DNA of 64,000 bases from Pseudomonas deceptionensis. GTDB taxonomy: Bacteria > Pseudomonadota > Gammaproteobacteria > Pseudomonadales > Pseudomonadaceae. Positions 8,745 to 17,666 of the stretch are shown here, in pieces. A program made the translations under genes and the position numbers. Numbering within the stretch: the first letter of the stretch is position 1; every line of letters starts with the position of its first letter. The notes below the pieces were generated by a model that worked only from the letters and a program-made list of their open reading frames with translations, made no database searches and was not told the DNA's origin. The stretch spans positions 3,431,501-3,495,500 of the forward strand of contig NZ_FNUD01000002.1 of assembly GCF_900106095.1 (NCBI RefSeq). The letters are read 5' to 3'.

Positions 8745-9950
8745 TCACCTGACACTCAAGGCTGGACGGTTGAATGGGTAAGAGTACAACTCTGCTGCAA
8801 AGTCGCTGCATGACGTGGCGCCACCGATGAAGAAGCCTTGGGCCTGGTCGCATTCGATACTGCGCAGAAAGTCGAGTTCTGCCCGGGTCTCTACACCTTC
8901 AGCGACCACTGTAAGCCCCAGTTTTCGGCTCAGTTGCACGAGACTGATCAGGGCGCAGGCCAGACTTTCATTTTCAGCACAGCCATGCACCAATGAACGG
9001 TCTATCTTGAGCTCACTGAAGGGCGTGGAGATCAGATTGAAGTAGGAGCTGAAACCCTTGCCGAAATCATCCTGGGCCAAACCAAACCCCATCATGCGCA
9101 AGCGGCAAGCGCCGGCGTAATAATTGCCCAGTTCTTCGGTGGTTGAGCTTTCCATCAACTCAAATACGATGCGGCTCGGCTCTGTACCATGGTTCACAAC
9201 GTAATTGCGCAAACGGTCAACCAAGTCGTGCTCATTCAGTAAGTGAGTAGGCAAGTTGATTGACACAGGCACATCCCGGCCCCGCGCGCGCCACTGCCTT
9301 TGCGCCTGCAAGGTTTGCTCGAGCATCAGCCACAGTAGTCGCTCTTCCAGCCCCAGGCTGATCAGTGCGGATAGAAAATCTTTGGGCAATAACAGCCCGG
9401 ATTCTGGATGGGCCCAGCGCACCAGGGCTTCGGCACTGAGAATGTTGCCATTACGCAGCGATATCTTGGGTTGGAACCAGGCTTGAATCTGCCCATTGTT
9501 CATGGCCAGTTCGATACTTCGCGGGTCAATATTAAGGGTATGTACGCAGGCCGATTCAGCATTGAGTCGGGCTACCGCTAGCCGTGCTTTCAAATGCCTG
9601 AGCGCATCGGTCTCAACCGGCTTGGCGATCAGGCCGAGGACTGAGAGCCCAAGGTTTTTAGCCGCCAACTCGGCACTGACCAGCATGCGGCGCGGCGCGG
9701 CACTGACCAATGCCAGCGCTGGTGGTTGTTCCAGGGCAGCAACTTTCTGGATCAATTGCACGCCGTCCATGATGGGCATAAGTAAGTCGCAGAGAAGCAA
9801 ATCATAGGCATGAAGGGCTAGACACTCCAGCGCGAAAACACCATCCCGGACGGTGTCTACGGTAAAGCCGCCAACCTCATTAAAAACGTTCAGCACATAC
9901 TCAAGCTGAAAAGGATGCGCCTCAACGATCAGTACACGATAGGGCTTCAC
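8745..9950 (-). CDS. RocR-like response regulator: receiver plus EAL c-di-GMP phosphodiesterase
   Basis: A 401-residue receiver-EAL protein. A GTG start at 9950 is preferred, with AAGGAGG seven bases upstream, because the protein then begins KPYRVLIVEAHP, the usual receiver start. The receiver has the phospho-Asp in CDLLMPIMDG and the conserved Lys in IAKPVE. The EAL domain keeps the motifs needed for Mg-dependent c-di-GMP hydrolysis: EALVRW, SINLPTH, FELMESS, DDFGKGFSS, KIDRSLV, AEGVET and QGFF. Size and layout match P. aeruginosa RocR, which counteracts activation of cup fimbriae. A fimbrial operon lies 1 kb away on the same strand. No partner sensor is encoded here. Confidence 0.85.
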   Translation of the reverse strand: MKPYRVLIVEAHPFQLEYVLNVFNEVGGFTVDTVRDGVFALECLALHAYDLLLCDLLMPIMDGVQLIQKVAALEQPPALALVSAAPRRMLVSAELAAKNLGLSVLGLIAKPVETDALRHLKARLAVARLNAESACVHTLNIDPRSIELAMNNGQIQAWFQPKISLRNGNILSAEALVRWAHPESGLLLPKDFLSALISLGLEERLLWLMLEQTLQAQRQWRARGRDVPVSINLPTHLLNEHDLVDRLRNYVVNHGTEPSRIVFELMESSTTEELGNYYAGACRLRMMGFGLAQDDFGKGFSSYFNLISTPFSELKIDRSLVHGCAENESLACALISLVQLSRKLGLTVVAEGVETRAELDFLRSIECDQAQGFFIGGATSCSDFAAELYSYPFNRPALSVR

Positions 9951-10133
9951 GGGTCCCTCCTTAAGTTGTGTTGAAAGGGAGTAAAAGGCTTGGTCAGCCA
10001 GTGATTCATTCCCGCATTCACACGAGCCCGGCCGGCCACCAGTGGGCATCCATGCCCATGCCGTCCAGTCAGTTAAAAACGTGCGAAACGGTTATCAACG
10101 CCAGGATTTAAATCGTGATACGGGCAACTTTCG

Positions 10134-10580
10134 TTACGAGTCGAGATGGATTTCGGGCAGACTCATGACACCCGAATTGAGAAGGTCTACACGCTTCCAG
10201 GTATTAACCCACCACACTAATGCTTTCAAAATAACGGTATTCATCGAAACCATTAAGATGTTTGCTTGTTCTTTAATTTGGTGCACTTGGCCTGTTTTGA
10301 ACTTGCAAAGGTGGTGTTTTATGTTGCTCGGTGTCGTACGAAGACTGATGTGCGTATCGGTTGATTCAGCCGCGTTGCCGTTCTGGGATGTAAGAAGCGC
10401 CAATATGAGTTTCAGGCTCGATAGCTGATCGGTCCACTGCATCCACGCTTGTTTTATTTCGCCGCTTATGCTCCGGTCGTGTCGAGTGGCAAGAGTCACT
10501 AGGGATTCATAGAGGTTCTGTGGAATGGTCACGTCGAGTTTTTCTGCAGATGTGACTTCTACGTTGTTACTTTGATTCAT
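10134..10580 (-). CDS. Tandem ribbon-helix-helix DNA-binding protein
   Basis: A 148-residue small protein with two apparent ribbon-helix-helix (Arc/MetJ-type) repeats in one chain. The first is LDVTIPQNLYESLVTLA followed by RSISGEIKQAWMQW (about residues 15-50). The second, less obvious, is VHQIKEQANILMVSMNTVILKAL (about 97-120). RHH proteins normally dimerise to bind DNA, so a tandem copy could work as an intramolecular dimer, as described for TraY of the F plasmid. AGGAGGAAG precedes the ATG. It lies between the RocR-like gene and the fimbrial operon, so control of fimbriae is a reasonable guess. The second repeat is my own reading and was not scored. Confidence 0.55.
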   Translation of the reverse strand: MNQSNNVEVTSAEKLDVTIPQNLYESLVTLATRHDRSISGEIKQAWMQWTDQLSSLKLILALLTSQNGNAAESTDTHISLRTTPSNIKHHLCKFKTGQVHQIKEQANILMVSMNTVILKALVWWVNTWKRVDLLNSGVMSLPEIHLDS

Positions 10581-10912
10581 AACGCTTCTTCCTCCTGGAG
10601 CTATATGCAGTCCTGATGTCGCATATGTTGTATGTATGTGCGGGGGGCAATAGATTTTTGCCCGGCAGTCACCCGTCGCAGAAGCAATACTCGGTGATCA
10701 AGTTATCGGCTTTAGTGCTGTTGATGACGCCAGGGCACAGATTATGTAAATCCATGCCAATTAATGTGGTTATAGAGGGTGAGGGCATAGTCCGCACCCG
10801 GTGTTATTAAAGAGACCTCACATTAATAGCGGGTAAAGGTACAGCGCTTCAAAAGGCTGATGTTGTTTGTGCATCGCGGTACTCATCATTAGTGGCAGGT
10901 GGCCAGTATATA
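10581..10912. other. Non-coding gap between RHH gene and fimbrial operon
   Basis: The 332-bp stretch contains only a 64-codon open frame without a convincing ribosome site or protein character. It holds the promoter of the RHH gene and the 3' end region of the fimbrial operon. No clear terminator hairpin with a T run was seen. Confidence 0.4.
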
Positions 10913-11953
10913 TTACTTGAAGGTAATATCGATGTTCGCAGATGCTCGAAAAGGGCCAACTTTAGGCGTAGTACTGAGCCACTTAAGGCTCGCTAAAAAG
11001 TTTTTTCTGACGTTGGTGCCATTGACCAGTCCCAGTTCTACGGGGGTGTTCATAGGGATAAAGCTCATCGGTGTATTTTGCTGTGATAGCACAATCCCGA
11101 AGCCGCTGTTGCTGGTCGGCAGGATAGTGGTTGTGTCCTGCACGGGGTATGTCGAGCTGAAGCTGGCGTTCAGAACCTGTCCCTGGCAATCCTGGCCACT
11201 GTCGGGCCCTGAGATGTCGGCGCTTATGGAGAAGGGCACCTGTTTTTCGATGAACCCCACCCTGGCATTTTGACGTGGAATGCTGCCAAAGTTTACAGCC
11301 GAGCCATTATTTGCAGTCACGGTCACTTTAGGGTTGCACGAGATAAACCTGATATTGCCCAGCCCGGATACATAGGCATTGAAGTTGCTGTCGGCGACAT
11401 TGTTAAGTCCGCCCACACCATCGACCTGGAACAAGGAGTACGACCCGGTGTTGGTTATCCTGCCGCCCGGTGGCGGTGCGGCTCCGGTGGCCTTTATATA
11501 TATCGAATAGGACACCGTCAAACTGAGAGATTGCGCAGGCGACAAGCAGGTAGAGCCTCTTTTTCGGCAACGTGTTCCGGGGCCGATATCTTGCCGTGCT
11601 GAATTCACCAACTTGTAGTCAATACTGCCGTAGTTAACCCCTATTTCAATTGAATTATGAATGCTCTTCAAATTGTTTTTGGGGTCCCAATACAGGTAGG
11701 CATTTTCCCCGCCAGGATGGTTTCGATCGTCAACACACTGGAAGGTCGAGGTGAACGTCGGGGAGCGCCACAGCAATGCGCCCGGCACGGTATTGGCAGT
11801 AGAGACCTTGATCTGTTCAGCGAGCACAATATCCTGACGGATGCTGCCGTTCTTTTTACATGACAAGGCATAACTATTAGATGAGACCGCTGCCAGAGTG
11901 ATTATCAATCCGGCGGTCAGTCCACGATGTTTATGCGTTAATAAAAAAAACAT
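10913..11953 (-). CDS. Fimbrial tip adhesin
   Basis: A 346-residue secreted protein, last in the chaperone-usher operon. A signal peptide (hydrophobic about residues 12-28, cleavage after SYA) precedes a cysteine-containing receptor-like domain. From about residue 215 a pilin domain begins with ISCNPKVTVTANNGSAVNFGSI. It ends in SANIDITFK, a C-terminal beta-strand pattern suited to chaperone donor-strand pairing. Size and two-domain layout are those of a FimH-type tip adhesin. The ligand cannot be predicted. The usher gene stops only 11 bp upstream. Confidence 0.8.
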   Translation of the reverse strand: MFFLLTHKHRGLTAGLIITLAAVSSNSYALSCKKNGSIRQDIVLAEQIKVSTANTVPGALLWRSPTFTSTFQCVDDRNHPGGENAYLYWDPKNNLKSIHNSIEIGVNYGSIDYKLVNSARQDIGPGTRCRKRGSTCLSPAQSLSLTVSYSIYIKATGAAPPPGGRITNTGSYSLFQVDGVGGLNNVADSNFNAYVSGLGNIRFISCNPKVTVTANNGSAVNFGSIPRQNARVGFIEKQVPFSISADISGPDSGQDCQGQVLNASFSSTYPVQDTTTILPTSNSGFGIVLSQQNTPMSFIPMNTPVELGLVNGTNVRKNFLASLKWLSTTPKVGPFRASANIDITFK

Positions 11954-11964
11954 ATGGTGTCCTT

Positions 11965-14580
11965 TTATGGCTTCACGCAGGCCAGCGAAAGCTCTTGATA
12001 ACCGATGTTCTGTTCTTCCATGACGGCCAACTCAGGCACGCGCAATGAGCACGTTTCGTTTATGCCGGCTCCCCATTTCACCAACAAGAGATCACCCGTG
12101 GAGGCACCCGAGATGTAGATGTCTCCGTTAGTGCCAACCGTGCCGCTGTTTTTGCCTGTCGCGCTGAAAATATTGGCACCCAAGGGAGGCGAGTTGCCGT
12201 CGCTCATCGTGCTGTGTACCAAAAGGCTTTGGCCGGAGTGAGTTTCAAACGTCACACGAGGAATAGCCCCACGTGTTGGCACCACATCCCTGGCCGCCAA
12301 CGGGATATCCAGGCCGCTGCCAATGTCTTCAGTCCGTAACGCGATACGGTTGTGACGATAAGGAGTAGCAGAAGTCATGACTGCATAGCCGGAGCTGTCA
12401 ATTTCCACGCCTGGCTGGTTTTCCAGGCGCACGCCCTTGGCGTTTTCGGCTTCGATCAGTACGAATGTACTTTGCAGCGGCTGGGTCAGCGTGAGCCCAC
12501 GTGCGTGTGCCACGATGCCCCCTGACACGCCCAGCGTGGTCTGTTGGTAGTCGTTGCTGTAGCTATAACCCGCGTTAATCAGGCCCTTGTTGCCCTGGTA
12601 GCCGATGTTGGCCGAGGACGTCTGCCCGGAGTATTCGTCATGTCCGGTCTGTACTACGTAATTGAGCCGGCCATCGTCAAGTGCCGTGCCACTCAGGCCA
12701 GAGCTGTAGGTGTTACCCGACTGCTCGCTGTGACCGACATTGAAACTGGCCGTCATGTCTGACGATTCCTTACTGAAAAAGCTGAACGGAACCGATACGG
12801 TCACATTCACACTGCGGTCCTTATAGCCATAGTTACTGCGGCTATCCTGATAGAAAATGCCATAGCTGGTATTTTTATAGCTGCTGTTAAAACCTGCCTG
12901 CACCGTTCGGTCTTCACTGGAGCCGCCCCAGTAAGACTGATTGCTCACGTTGGCATATAACGTCGAACTGGCGCCCATGCGCTGGTTGATAGACAGCTCG
13001 ACACGTTGGCGTTTATTGCCGAAGTTGTTGGTATAAGTGGTCCGACGACGAGACTCTGCCCAACCTGGCACACCCAGATTGCGGTAATCATTTTCATCGT
13101 AGTACTCGTTACGGTAAGTGCCGTTTTCATAGCTGTCACGTTCAGCTACGGCATCAGAAAAGTCGTAATAACCGGAGGTCGAATAACGGTAACCGGCAAT
13201 GCGAAATTCGGTCCCAAGGTCGCTCAGCGACTTGGAATACAAGAAGCGCACGCTCTGACCCTGTTTGCTATCGCCGTTGGCCAGGTCGGTGTCGGAGTAA
13301 GATGCGTCGAACGACACCGCGCCCCAACGGCCCATGTTTTTACCCAAGCCTGCTACGGCGGAACGATAGTTCTGCGCCACCATCAGACCGCCGTAGGGCG
13401 TAACGTCATAAGTCATCCCGCGTGACAAAGTGCCCTGTACAAATGACGGTTGGTAGTGGGTAGTCCCGTCATGGTACTTGCCGGCTGTCAGCTGATAGTC
13501 CCAGATCCCTTCACGCAACATGTTGGGCACCGAGGAAAAGGGCAGGGTAAAGCTGCTTTTTGAGCCATTGGCTTCAGTGATCGTTACATCCAGATTGCCG
13601 CTTAAAGAGCTGGGGTAAATATCGGTAAGCGCAAACGGGCCAGGGGGGACGTTCGTGCTGTAGATCGTGTAACCATTCTGCCGGACTTCAACCCGGGCAG
13701 CGGTCAATGCAACCCCGCGCACTACCGGGGCGTATCCACGCAGGCTCTCTGCCAACATGTCATTGGCGCTCGACAGTTGCGCGCCACGGAACTGAATACT
13801 GTCGAAAACGTTACTGTTGGTGTTGGTTTGCCCAATGATCAAACGGCTACGCCAGGGCACAATATCTGTTTCAGCCCAGGTCGAGATATTATCGAAACTG
13901 GAACCCGCGCCTGATTGCTGGCTCAGCGTAGAGTTGTTTCGCAATCGCCAGCTGCCGACGTTGATACCGTTGTTGAGGCTCAGAAAGGAGTAATCCGAAG
14001 ATTTATCCGCTTGCTGATGGCCGTAACGGTTGTGGCTACCATTGAAGTTGTAATTGATAAAGGCGGCATTCACGCCCTGATCATAAACCTTGGGTGAGAT
14101 GGAACCTTGCGCGCGAGGCTCCAGAAATAATTGCGGCACCTCAATGTCCATGCGTTGCAGCGCAGCGTCATGACTCAGCTGTGCACCCTGGACTTCTTTG
14201 TTCAAGGCAAAGCACCCCGTGGGATCTTGCACTTGGCGATCGGACAGCTTGATCCCGTAGCCCCGGTAAGCCAGAGCCGTCAGGCACGGCACGATTGGCT
14301 GGTCGGGGGCGAGCTTTTTGAATTCAATATCACGATGATCGATGCGTTGACCATTCAGGAAAACGTCGAACGGATAGCTGCCGGGCAGAATATCGTCGCT
14401 GCCCGAAAGTGCCGCCACCTGAGCCGCATTTTCGTTGCCACGAATGAATGACGTGTTGAACTGGTCCGTGGCCTTGGCAAGAGGGGCGAGTAGAAATGGC
14501 ACAACATAAAAATAACCTGCGCGGTTAACCATTTTAATTCTGCGTGTCAGCTTGTGTGTAGCTGTTTTTAGGTGCACCAC
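11965..14580 (-). CDS. Fimbrial outer-membrane usher
   Basis: An 871-residue FimD/PapC-type usher, the outer-membrane channel that polymerises fimbrial subunits. After a signal peptide, FNTSFIRG begins the mature N-terminal domain. Further family landmarks are YPFDVFLNG near the start, GVALTAARVEVRQNGYTIY, VPPGPFALTDIYPSS, the long beta-barrel, and C-terminal plug/CTD segments (PTRGAIPRVTFETHSGQ). An in-frame ATG at Met17 could also be the start. It sits between the chaperone gene (25 bp) and the adhesin gene (11 bp) in the usual subunit-chaperone-usher-adhesin order. Confidence 0.95.
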   Translation of the reverse strand: MVHLKTATHKLTRRIKMVNRAGYFYVVPFLLAPLAKATDQFNTSFIRGNENAAQVAALSGSDDILPGSYPFDVFLNGQRIDHRDIEFKKLAPDQPIVPCLTALAYRGYGIKLSDRQVQDPTGCFALNKEVQGAQLSHDAALQRMDIEVPQLFLEPRAQGSISPKVYDQGVNAAFINYNFNGSHNRYGHQQADKSSDYSFLSLNNGINVGSWRLRNNSTLSQQSGAGSSFDNISTWAETDIVPWRSRLIIGQTNTNSNVFDSIQFRGAQLSSANDMLAESLRGYAPVVRGVALTAARVEVRQNGYTIYSTNVPPGPFALTDIYPSSLSGNLDVTITEANGSKSSFTLPFSSVPNMLREGIWDYQLTAGKYHDGTTHYQPSFVQGTLSRGMTYDVTPYGGLMVAQNYRSAVAGLGKNMGRWGAVSFDASYSDTDLANGDSKQGQSVRFLYSKSLSDLGTEFRIAGYRYSTSGYYDFSDAVAERDSYENGTYRNEYYDENDYRNLGVPGWAESRRRTTYTNNFGNKRQRVELSINQRMGASSTLYANVSNQSYWGGSSEDRTVQAGFNSSYKNTSYGIFYQDSRSNYGYKDRSVNVTVSVPFSFFSKESSDMTASFNVGHSEQSGNTYSSGLSGTALDDGRLNYVVQTGHDEYSGQTSSANIGYQGNKGLINAGYSYSNDYQQTTLGVSGGIVAHARGLTLTQPLQSTFVLIEAENAKGVRLENQPGVEIDSSGYAVMTSATPYRHNRIALRTEDIGSGLDIPLAARDVVPTRGAIPRVTFETHSGQSLLVHSTMSDGNSPPLGANIFSATGKNSGTVGTNGDIYISGASTGDLLLVKWGAGINETCSLRVPELAVMEEQNIGYQELSLACVKP

Positions 14581-14605
14581 GACTCTTTCCCCTGCGAAGC
14601 ATGAC

Positions 14606-15289
14606 TCATTTCAACGAGACGTTTTTGATCTCGGTGTGCCCGCCATAATTATTGATATAGGTAAACGACAGGCCATTTGCGGACTGTGCATTTGATGGCA
14701 GGGCAATTTTGAGACTGTCATATGGGCCGACCATATCGGCATTTACTTTCCAGGTTTTATCGCCGTTGCTGAGCGTTAAAATACCTAGTGTTACGTACAT
14801 GGGGCCGTTATTGGTCACGGTTAACGCCTGGCCTTGACGCTGCCATTTCAAGGCTTCAGCCTGGGCTTGCAAGTTGGTTTGCAACGCCTGTGGCCGGTAA
14901 AATAATTTAATACGCGTACGAATCGCTACTTGCAGTACATTGTCCTGTTTAGGGGCAGGTGGAATTTCCTGTACATTGACCCAGAACAGGGATTCGCGAT
15001 CTTGTGCTAGTCCTTTCCCTGAATAGATAAAGCGTAAAACAGCCTCTTTATGAGGCGCCAGTTTCAAGATGGGGGGCGTCACAATAATCGGTATGTCGCG
15101 CGGTATTTGACTTGCATCACCCGTATCCAGCCAGGTTTGAACCATGTAGGTTTCCTCGCTGTCGTTATTGATAGAGAGCGATGCGGACTTGCTGTCACTG
15201 TTATAAATAACGCGTGTTGCATCTACCTGAATGCCAGCAAACGTGTTCGCGGAACAGGCGAGCAACGCACACAAGAGTACTTTTTTCAT
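14606..15289 (-). CDS. Periplasmic fimbrial chaperone
   Basis: A 227-residue PapD-type chaperone with a signal peptide (cleavage near TFAG). The first Ig domain shows VDATRVIYNSDSKSASLSINN, then PIIVTPPILKLAPHKEAVLRFIYSG and ESLFWVNVQEIPPAP, the classic donor-strand chaperone signature. The second Ig domain contains IRTRIKLFYRP, with the conserved Arg/Lys pair, and TYINNYGG near the end. It binds unfolded fimbrial subunits in the periplasm and hands them to the usher encoded next. Confidence 0.95.
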   Translation of the reverse strand: MKKVLLCALLACSANTFAGIQVDATRVIYNSDSKSASLSINNDSEETYMVQTWLDTGDASQIPRDIPIIVTPPILKLAPHKEAVLRFIYSGKGLAQDRESLFWVNVQEIPPAPKQDNVLQVAIRTRIKLFYRPQALQTNLQAQAEALKWQRQGQALTVTNNGPMYVTLGILTLSNGDKTWKVNADMVGPYDSLKIALPSNAQSANGLSFTYINNYGGHTEIKNVSLK

Positions 15290-15350
15290 AAGGGGTTCAA
15301 GCGCTCAGAAAAGTGGCCATCCTTGGCCAGTGATTCTCCTGCGGGGTTAT

Positions 15351-15878
15351 TTACTTGTACTCGATAGCGAATGTCGCGGTAGCGTTCGCCTGACCTGCCG
15401 TTACAACGTCCTGGTAAGACTTGTAACGGGCGCGCAGGTTGAATGTGGCAGAGCCCGGGTTAGCGCCGTCAGCAGCAACGGTGACGAGCGCGGGGCTGGT
15501 AACGTTCTGGCTGATTGGCAATGTGGCGCCATTGTGGTCCAGTACTTCAATACCTACACCGCCTGCGCCGCCAGTCACAGACAACAGTTCTGGATGGCCC
15601 GCTGGAGTGTTGCCATCAAAACGCAAGGTGTAATCACCGGCTTCACATTTTTCGAGGTTGATGTCGAAAGCTTTCGCGCCGCTAGTAGAACCCGACGTCG
15701 GGAATGCAGTGGTTGGGTATTTACCCAGGTAAACTTGTTTGTTCTGGTCTTGATCCGACACTTTACAGGTGGACTGTACAATTTCGCCGGTGAAGGCTAC
15801 GTTGCCATTTGCAGCCACTGCGTTATAAGCACTCATGGACAGTGTCAGTGCAGCTACGGACAATACAATTTTTTTCAT
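15351..15878 (-). CDS. Major fimbrial subunit
   Basis: A 175-residue type-1-like pilin, first gene of the operon. A signal peptide ends at about VAA (residue 23), followed by NGNVAFTGEIVQSTCKVSD, with the first cysteine of the usual disulfide pair and the second in LEKCEAG. The C-terminal beta-zipper motif ends ATATFAIEYK, with the penultimate Tyr seen in chaperone-usher pilins. As first gene with an AT-rich 900-bp region upstream, it is expected to be the most abundantly made component. Confidence 0.93.
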   Translation of the reverse strand: MKKIVLSVAALTLSMSAYNAVAANGNVAFTGEIVQSTCKVSDQDQNKQVYLGKYPTTAFPTSGSTSGAKAFDINLEKCEAGDYTLRFDGNTPAGHPELLSVTGGAGGVGIEVLDHNGATLPISQNVTSPALVTVAADGANPGSATFNLRARYKSYQDVVTAGQANATATFAIEYK

Positions 15879-16783
15879 TTTTCTTTACTCATCAATTAAT
15901 AGAGGGGCAAGCAAACAACTGGCAGAACTCTTTTGAATGAGCCCGCAACTAAAGGGTGATAAAATTTTTATAATAAATAATGACCACCGCCTGAGCCATG
16001 ACGCATCATGGGCAAAGCGGATCAAGAAACTATCTATTAGGGTATGTCAGATCGCCTAATTGCTGGGCAATACACGGTGTGTGTGATAATCGCTTCAACA
16101 TACTCGATGACATTGAAAGATTATTGCCGAGTCCAAATTGACATGTCAATACAGTGGCGCTTTTGCCTGTATCTTGTTGGGTGTCGTTTTATTGACGCCG
16201 CATGTATGTCTGCATAATATTATTTATGCATTTAAGATAATCAGGTGTCTTGTTAATGACGTGTCGAGTGGTGTGGATACTCTGGAAACGCAATTGATCA
16301 GGCGGTCAGGCACATGACTGAAGCTTTCCATAGTTCTTGCTAAACGAAATCCATCGTCAAAAAACAGACAGCGTTCACATTTTTCCCGTGAGGAAATCTC
16401 CTCTGAGACGAGTGCTAATTAGATGTAAATTTTTTTCTTGGCGGGAGCAAGTGTCTCGTAAAAGGGGCTGTATGCTCTTCGGTAAATACCCCGGCGGTGT
16501 AATCGCAGTGCTGGGTAGCCGGGGCGAAAGTGGCCGAGACGCATGGACTGATAGAGGTTTCGTGCCAGGCGGGCTTTTTGAGGTGTTGCGCAGACTGTCC
16601 GGGACAGGTCTGCACAGTCGGTACACGCAACGACATGGGTTGATTTATTGGAGGTTCCGTCCTCACCCAGGGCACGATTCCATCGGCGCCAACCACATGC
16701 ATTTCTGCTGACGGATCTAGTAGCAGCCGCGGGGGAGCGTTGGCAGTCCCGCCAAATCCAGTGTCCTCGTCTGCGAGACCTTT
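15879..16783. other. Long non-coding upstream region of the fimbrial operon
   Basis: This 905-bp gap is more AT-rich than its surroundings near the pilin gene (for example 15960-16000 and 16200-16250). Overlapping open frames on both strands around 16337-16904 show no family character and no good ribosome sites. The region probably holds the fimbrial promoter and silencer/activator sites, including the palindrome listed at 16137. Confidence 0.5.
16137..16150. promoter_or_regulatory. Perfect 14-bp palindrome upstream of the fimbrial operon
   Basis: ATTGACATGTCAAT is an exact palindrome 259 bp before the pilin start codon, in an AT-rich tract. It is a plausible dimeric regulator site; the binding protein is unknown. 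Confidence 0.4.
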
Positions 16784-17554
16784 TTAATTGATACCGAAAT
16801 AGGCTCGGTACACAAGAGTCATCCCGCTGACCAATATGATTATGTTTATGAGTGTGGTGAACGTGCTGCGAGATATTTTGAATGAGATATGTTCGCCGGC
16901 CCAAAGCCCCAAGAACAAGGCTGGCAATAAGTAGATCGCTGCCACAACTAACGCAAGATCGGCGTATGCCCCGGCGATGGTGAGCATGGTAATGCGTACG
17001 AGGGTACTAATTCCAATCAATGTGCTTTGAGTGGAACTGGCTTGCTCTTTAGTGCTTGTCCTGCCGTTCAGATAAATCGCGTAGAGGAAACCGCCGCTGC
17101 CAAAGAGGGCGCCAAACAGCCCGCCGCCTACCCCCAGGGGCACTGCCCAGGCCGCAGATATATAACGGGTTCGTATAGGCTGTGTGAGCATATACAGCGC
17201 GTATAAAGTCACGAAACATCCCATCGCGAGCATTAAGACGTCCGATTTGGTTTTTAGTAGCACTGCTATACCCGCCACGCTACCAATGGCCATGAATGGC
17301 AGCAGCCTGGCGAGTTCAATGCGCACCACATGCTTGTGAGAACGCGCCAGCTTTCCAAATGCAGCGACGCAGTCAAGGAGTACCAGTAGAGGAATAGCTT
17401 GCGACAGAGGCATGTAATTCACTAACACAGGTCCCGCTACCAGTGCCGTTCCAAAACCTGCAATAGAAAATATGACGTATGCCAGGCTGATGGTCACGAA
17501 CATGATTGCCAAGGTTGCATTGTCGAAAGGGATGTGGAGAAAAGCATCTGGCAT
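16784..17554 (-). CDS. TauE/SafE-family membrane permease
   Basis: A 256-residue membrane protein with about eight hydrophobic segments and a duplicated layout. The family motif is seen in the first half (FSIAGFGTALVAGPVLV) and again in the second (VGGGLFGALFGSGGFLYAIYL). TauE/SafE proteins export small sulfur-containing or organic anions such as sulfite or sulfoacetate. GGAAG eight bases upstream favours the start at 17554 over an ATG at 17569. A LysR regulator is divergently encoded 60 bp away and probably controls it. The substrate is unknown. Confidence 0.82.
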   Translation of the reverse strand: MPDAFLHIPFDNATLAIMFVTISLAYVIFSIAGFGTALVAGPVLVNYMPLSQAIPLLVLLDCVAAFGKLARSHKHVVRIELARLLPFMAIGSVAGIAVLLKTKSDVLMLAMGCFVTLYALYMLTQPIRTRYISAAWAVPLGVGGGLFGALFGSGGFLYAIYLNGRTSTKEQASSTQSTLIGISTLVRITMLTIAGAYADLALVVAAIYLLPALFLGLWAGEHISFKISRSTFTTLINIIILVSGMTLVYRAYFGIN

Positions 17555-17587
17555 TATCGGGGCTTCCATGACGTGTTTTTTATAACC

Positions 17588-17603
17588 CTACCCAACAGGG
17601 TAG
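17588..17603. promoter_or_regulatory. Inverted repeat in the TauE/LysR divergent promoter
   Basis: CTACCC (17588-17593) and GGGTAG (17598-17603) are perfect arms around AACA. They lie between the two divergent genes, where a LysR-type regulator would be expected to bind. Confidence 0.4.
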
Positions 17604-17666
17604 CAATCTACTAATATGGAAAAAACACATTACCGATCACATTTTGGCATAGCTATTATGATATCA

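Noticed and set aside
10616..10810. A 64-codon plus-strand open frame between the RHH gene and the fimbrial operon
   Set aside because: No supporting ribosome site or family features.
16337..16904. Overlapping open frames of 124 and 161 codons on both strands upstream of the TauE gene
   Set aside because: No ribosome sites, no recognisable protein character, and they overlap each other and the TauE 3' end.
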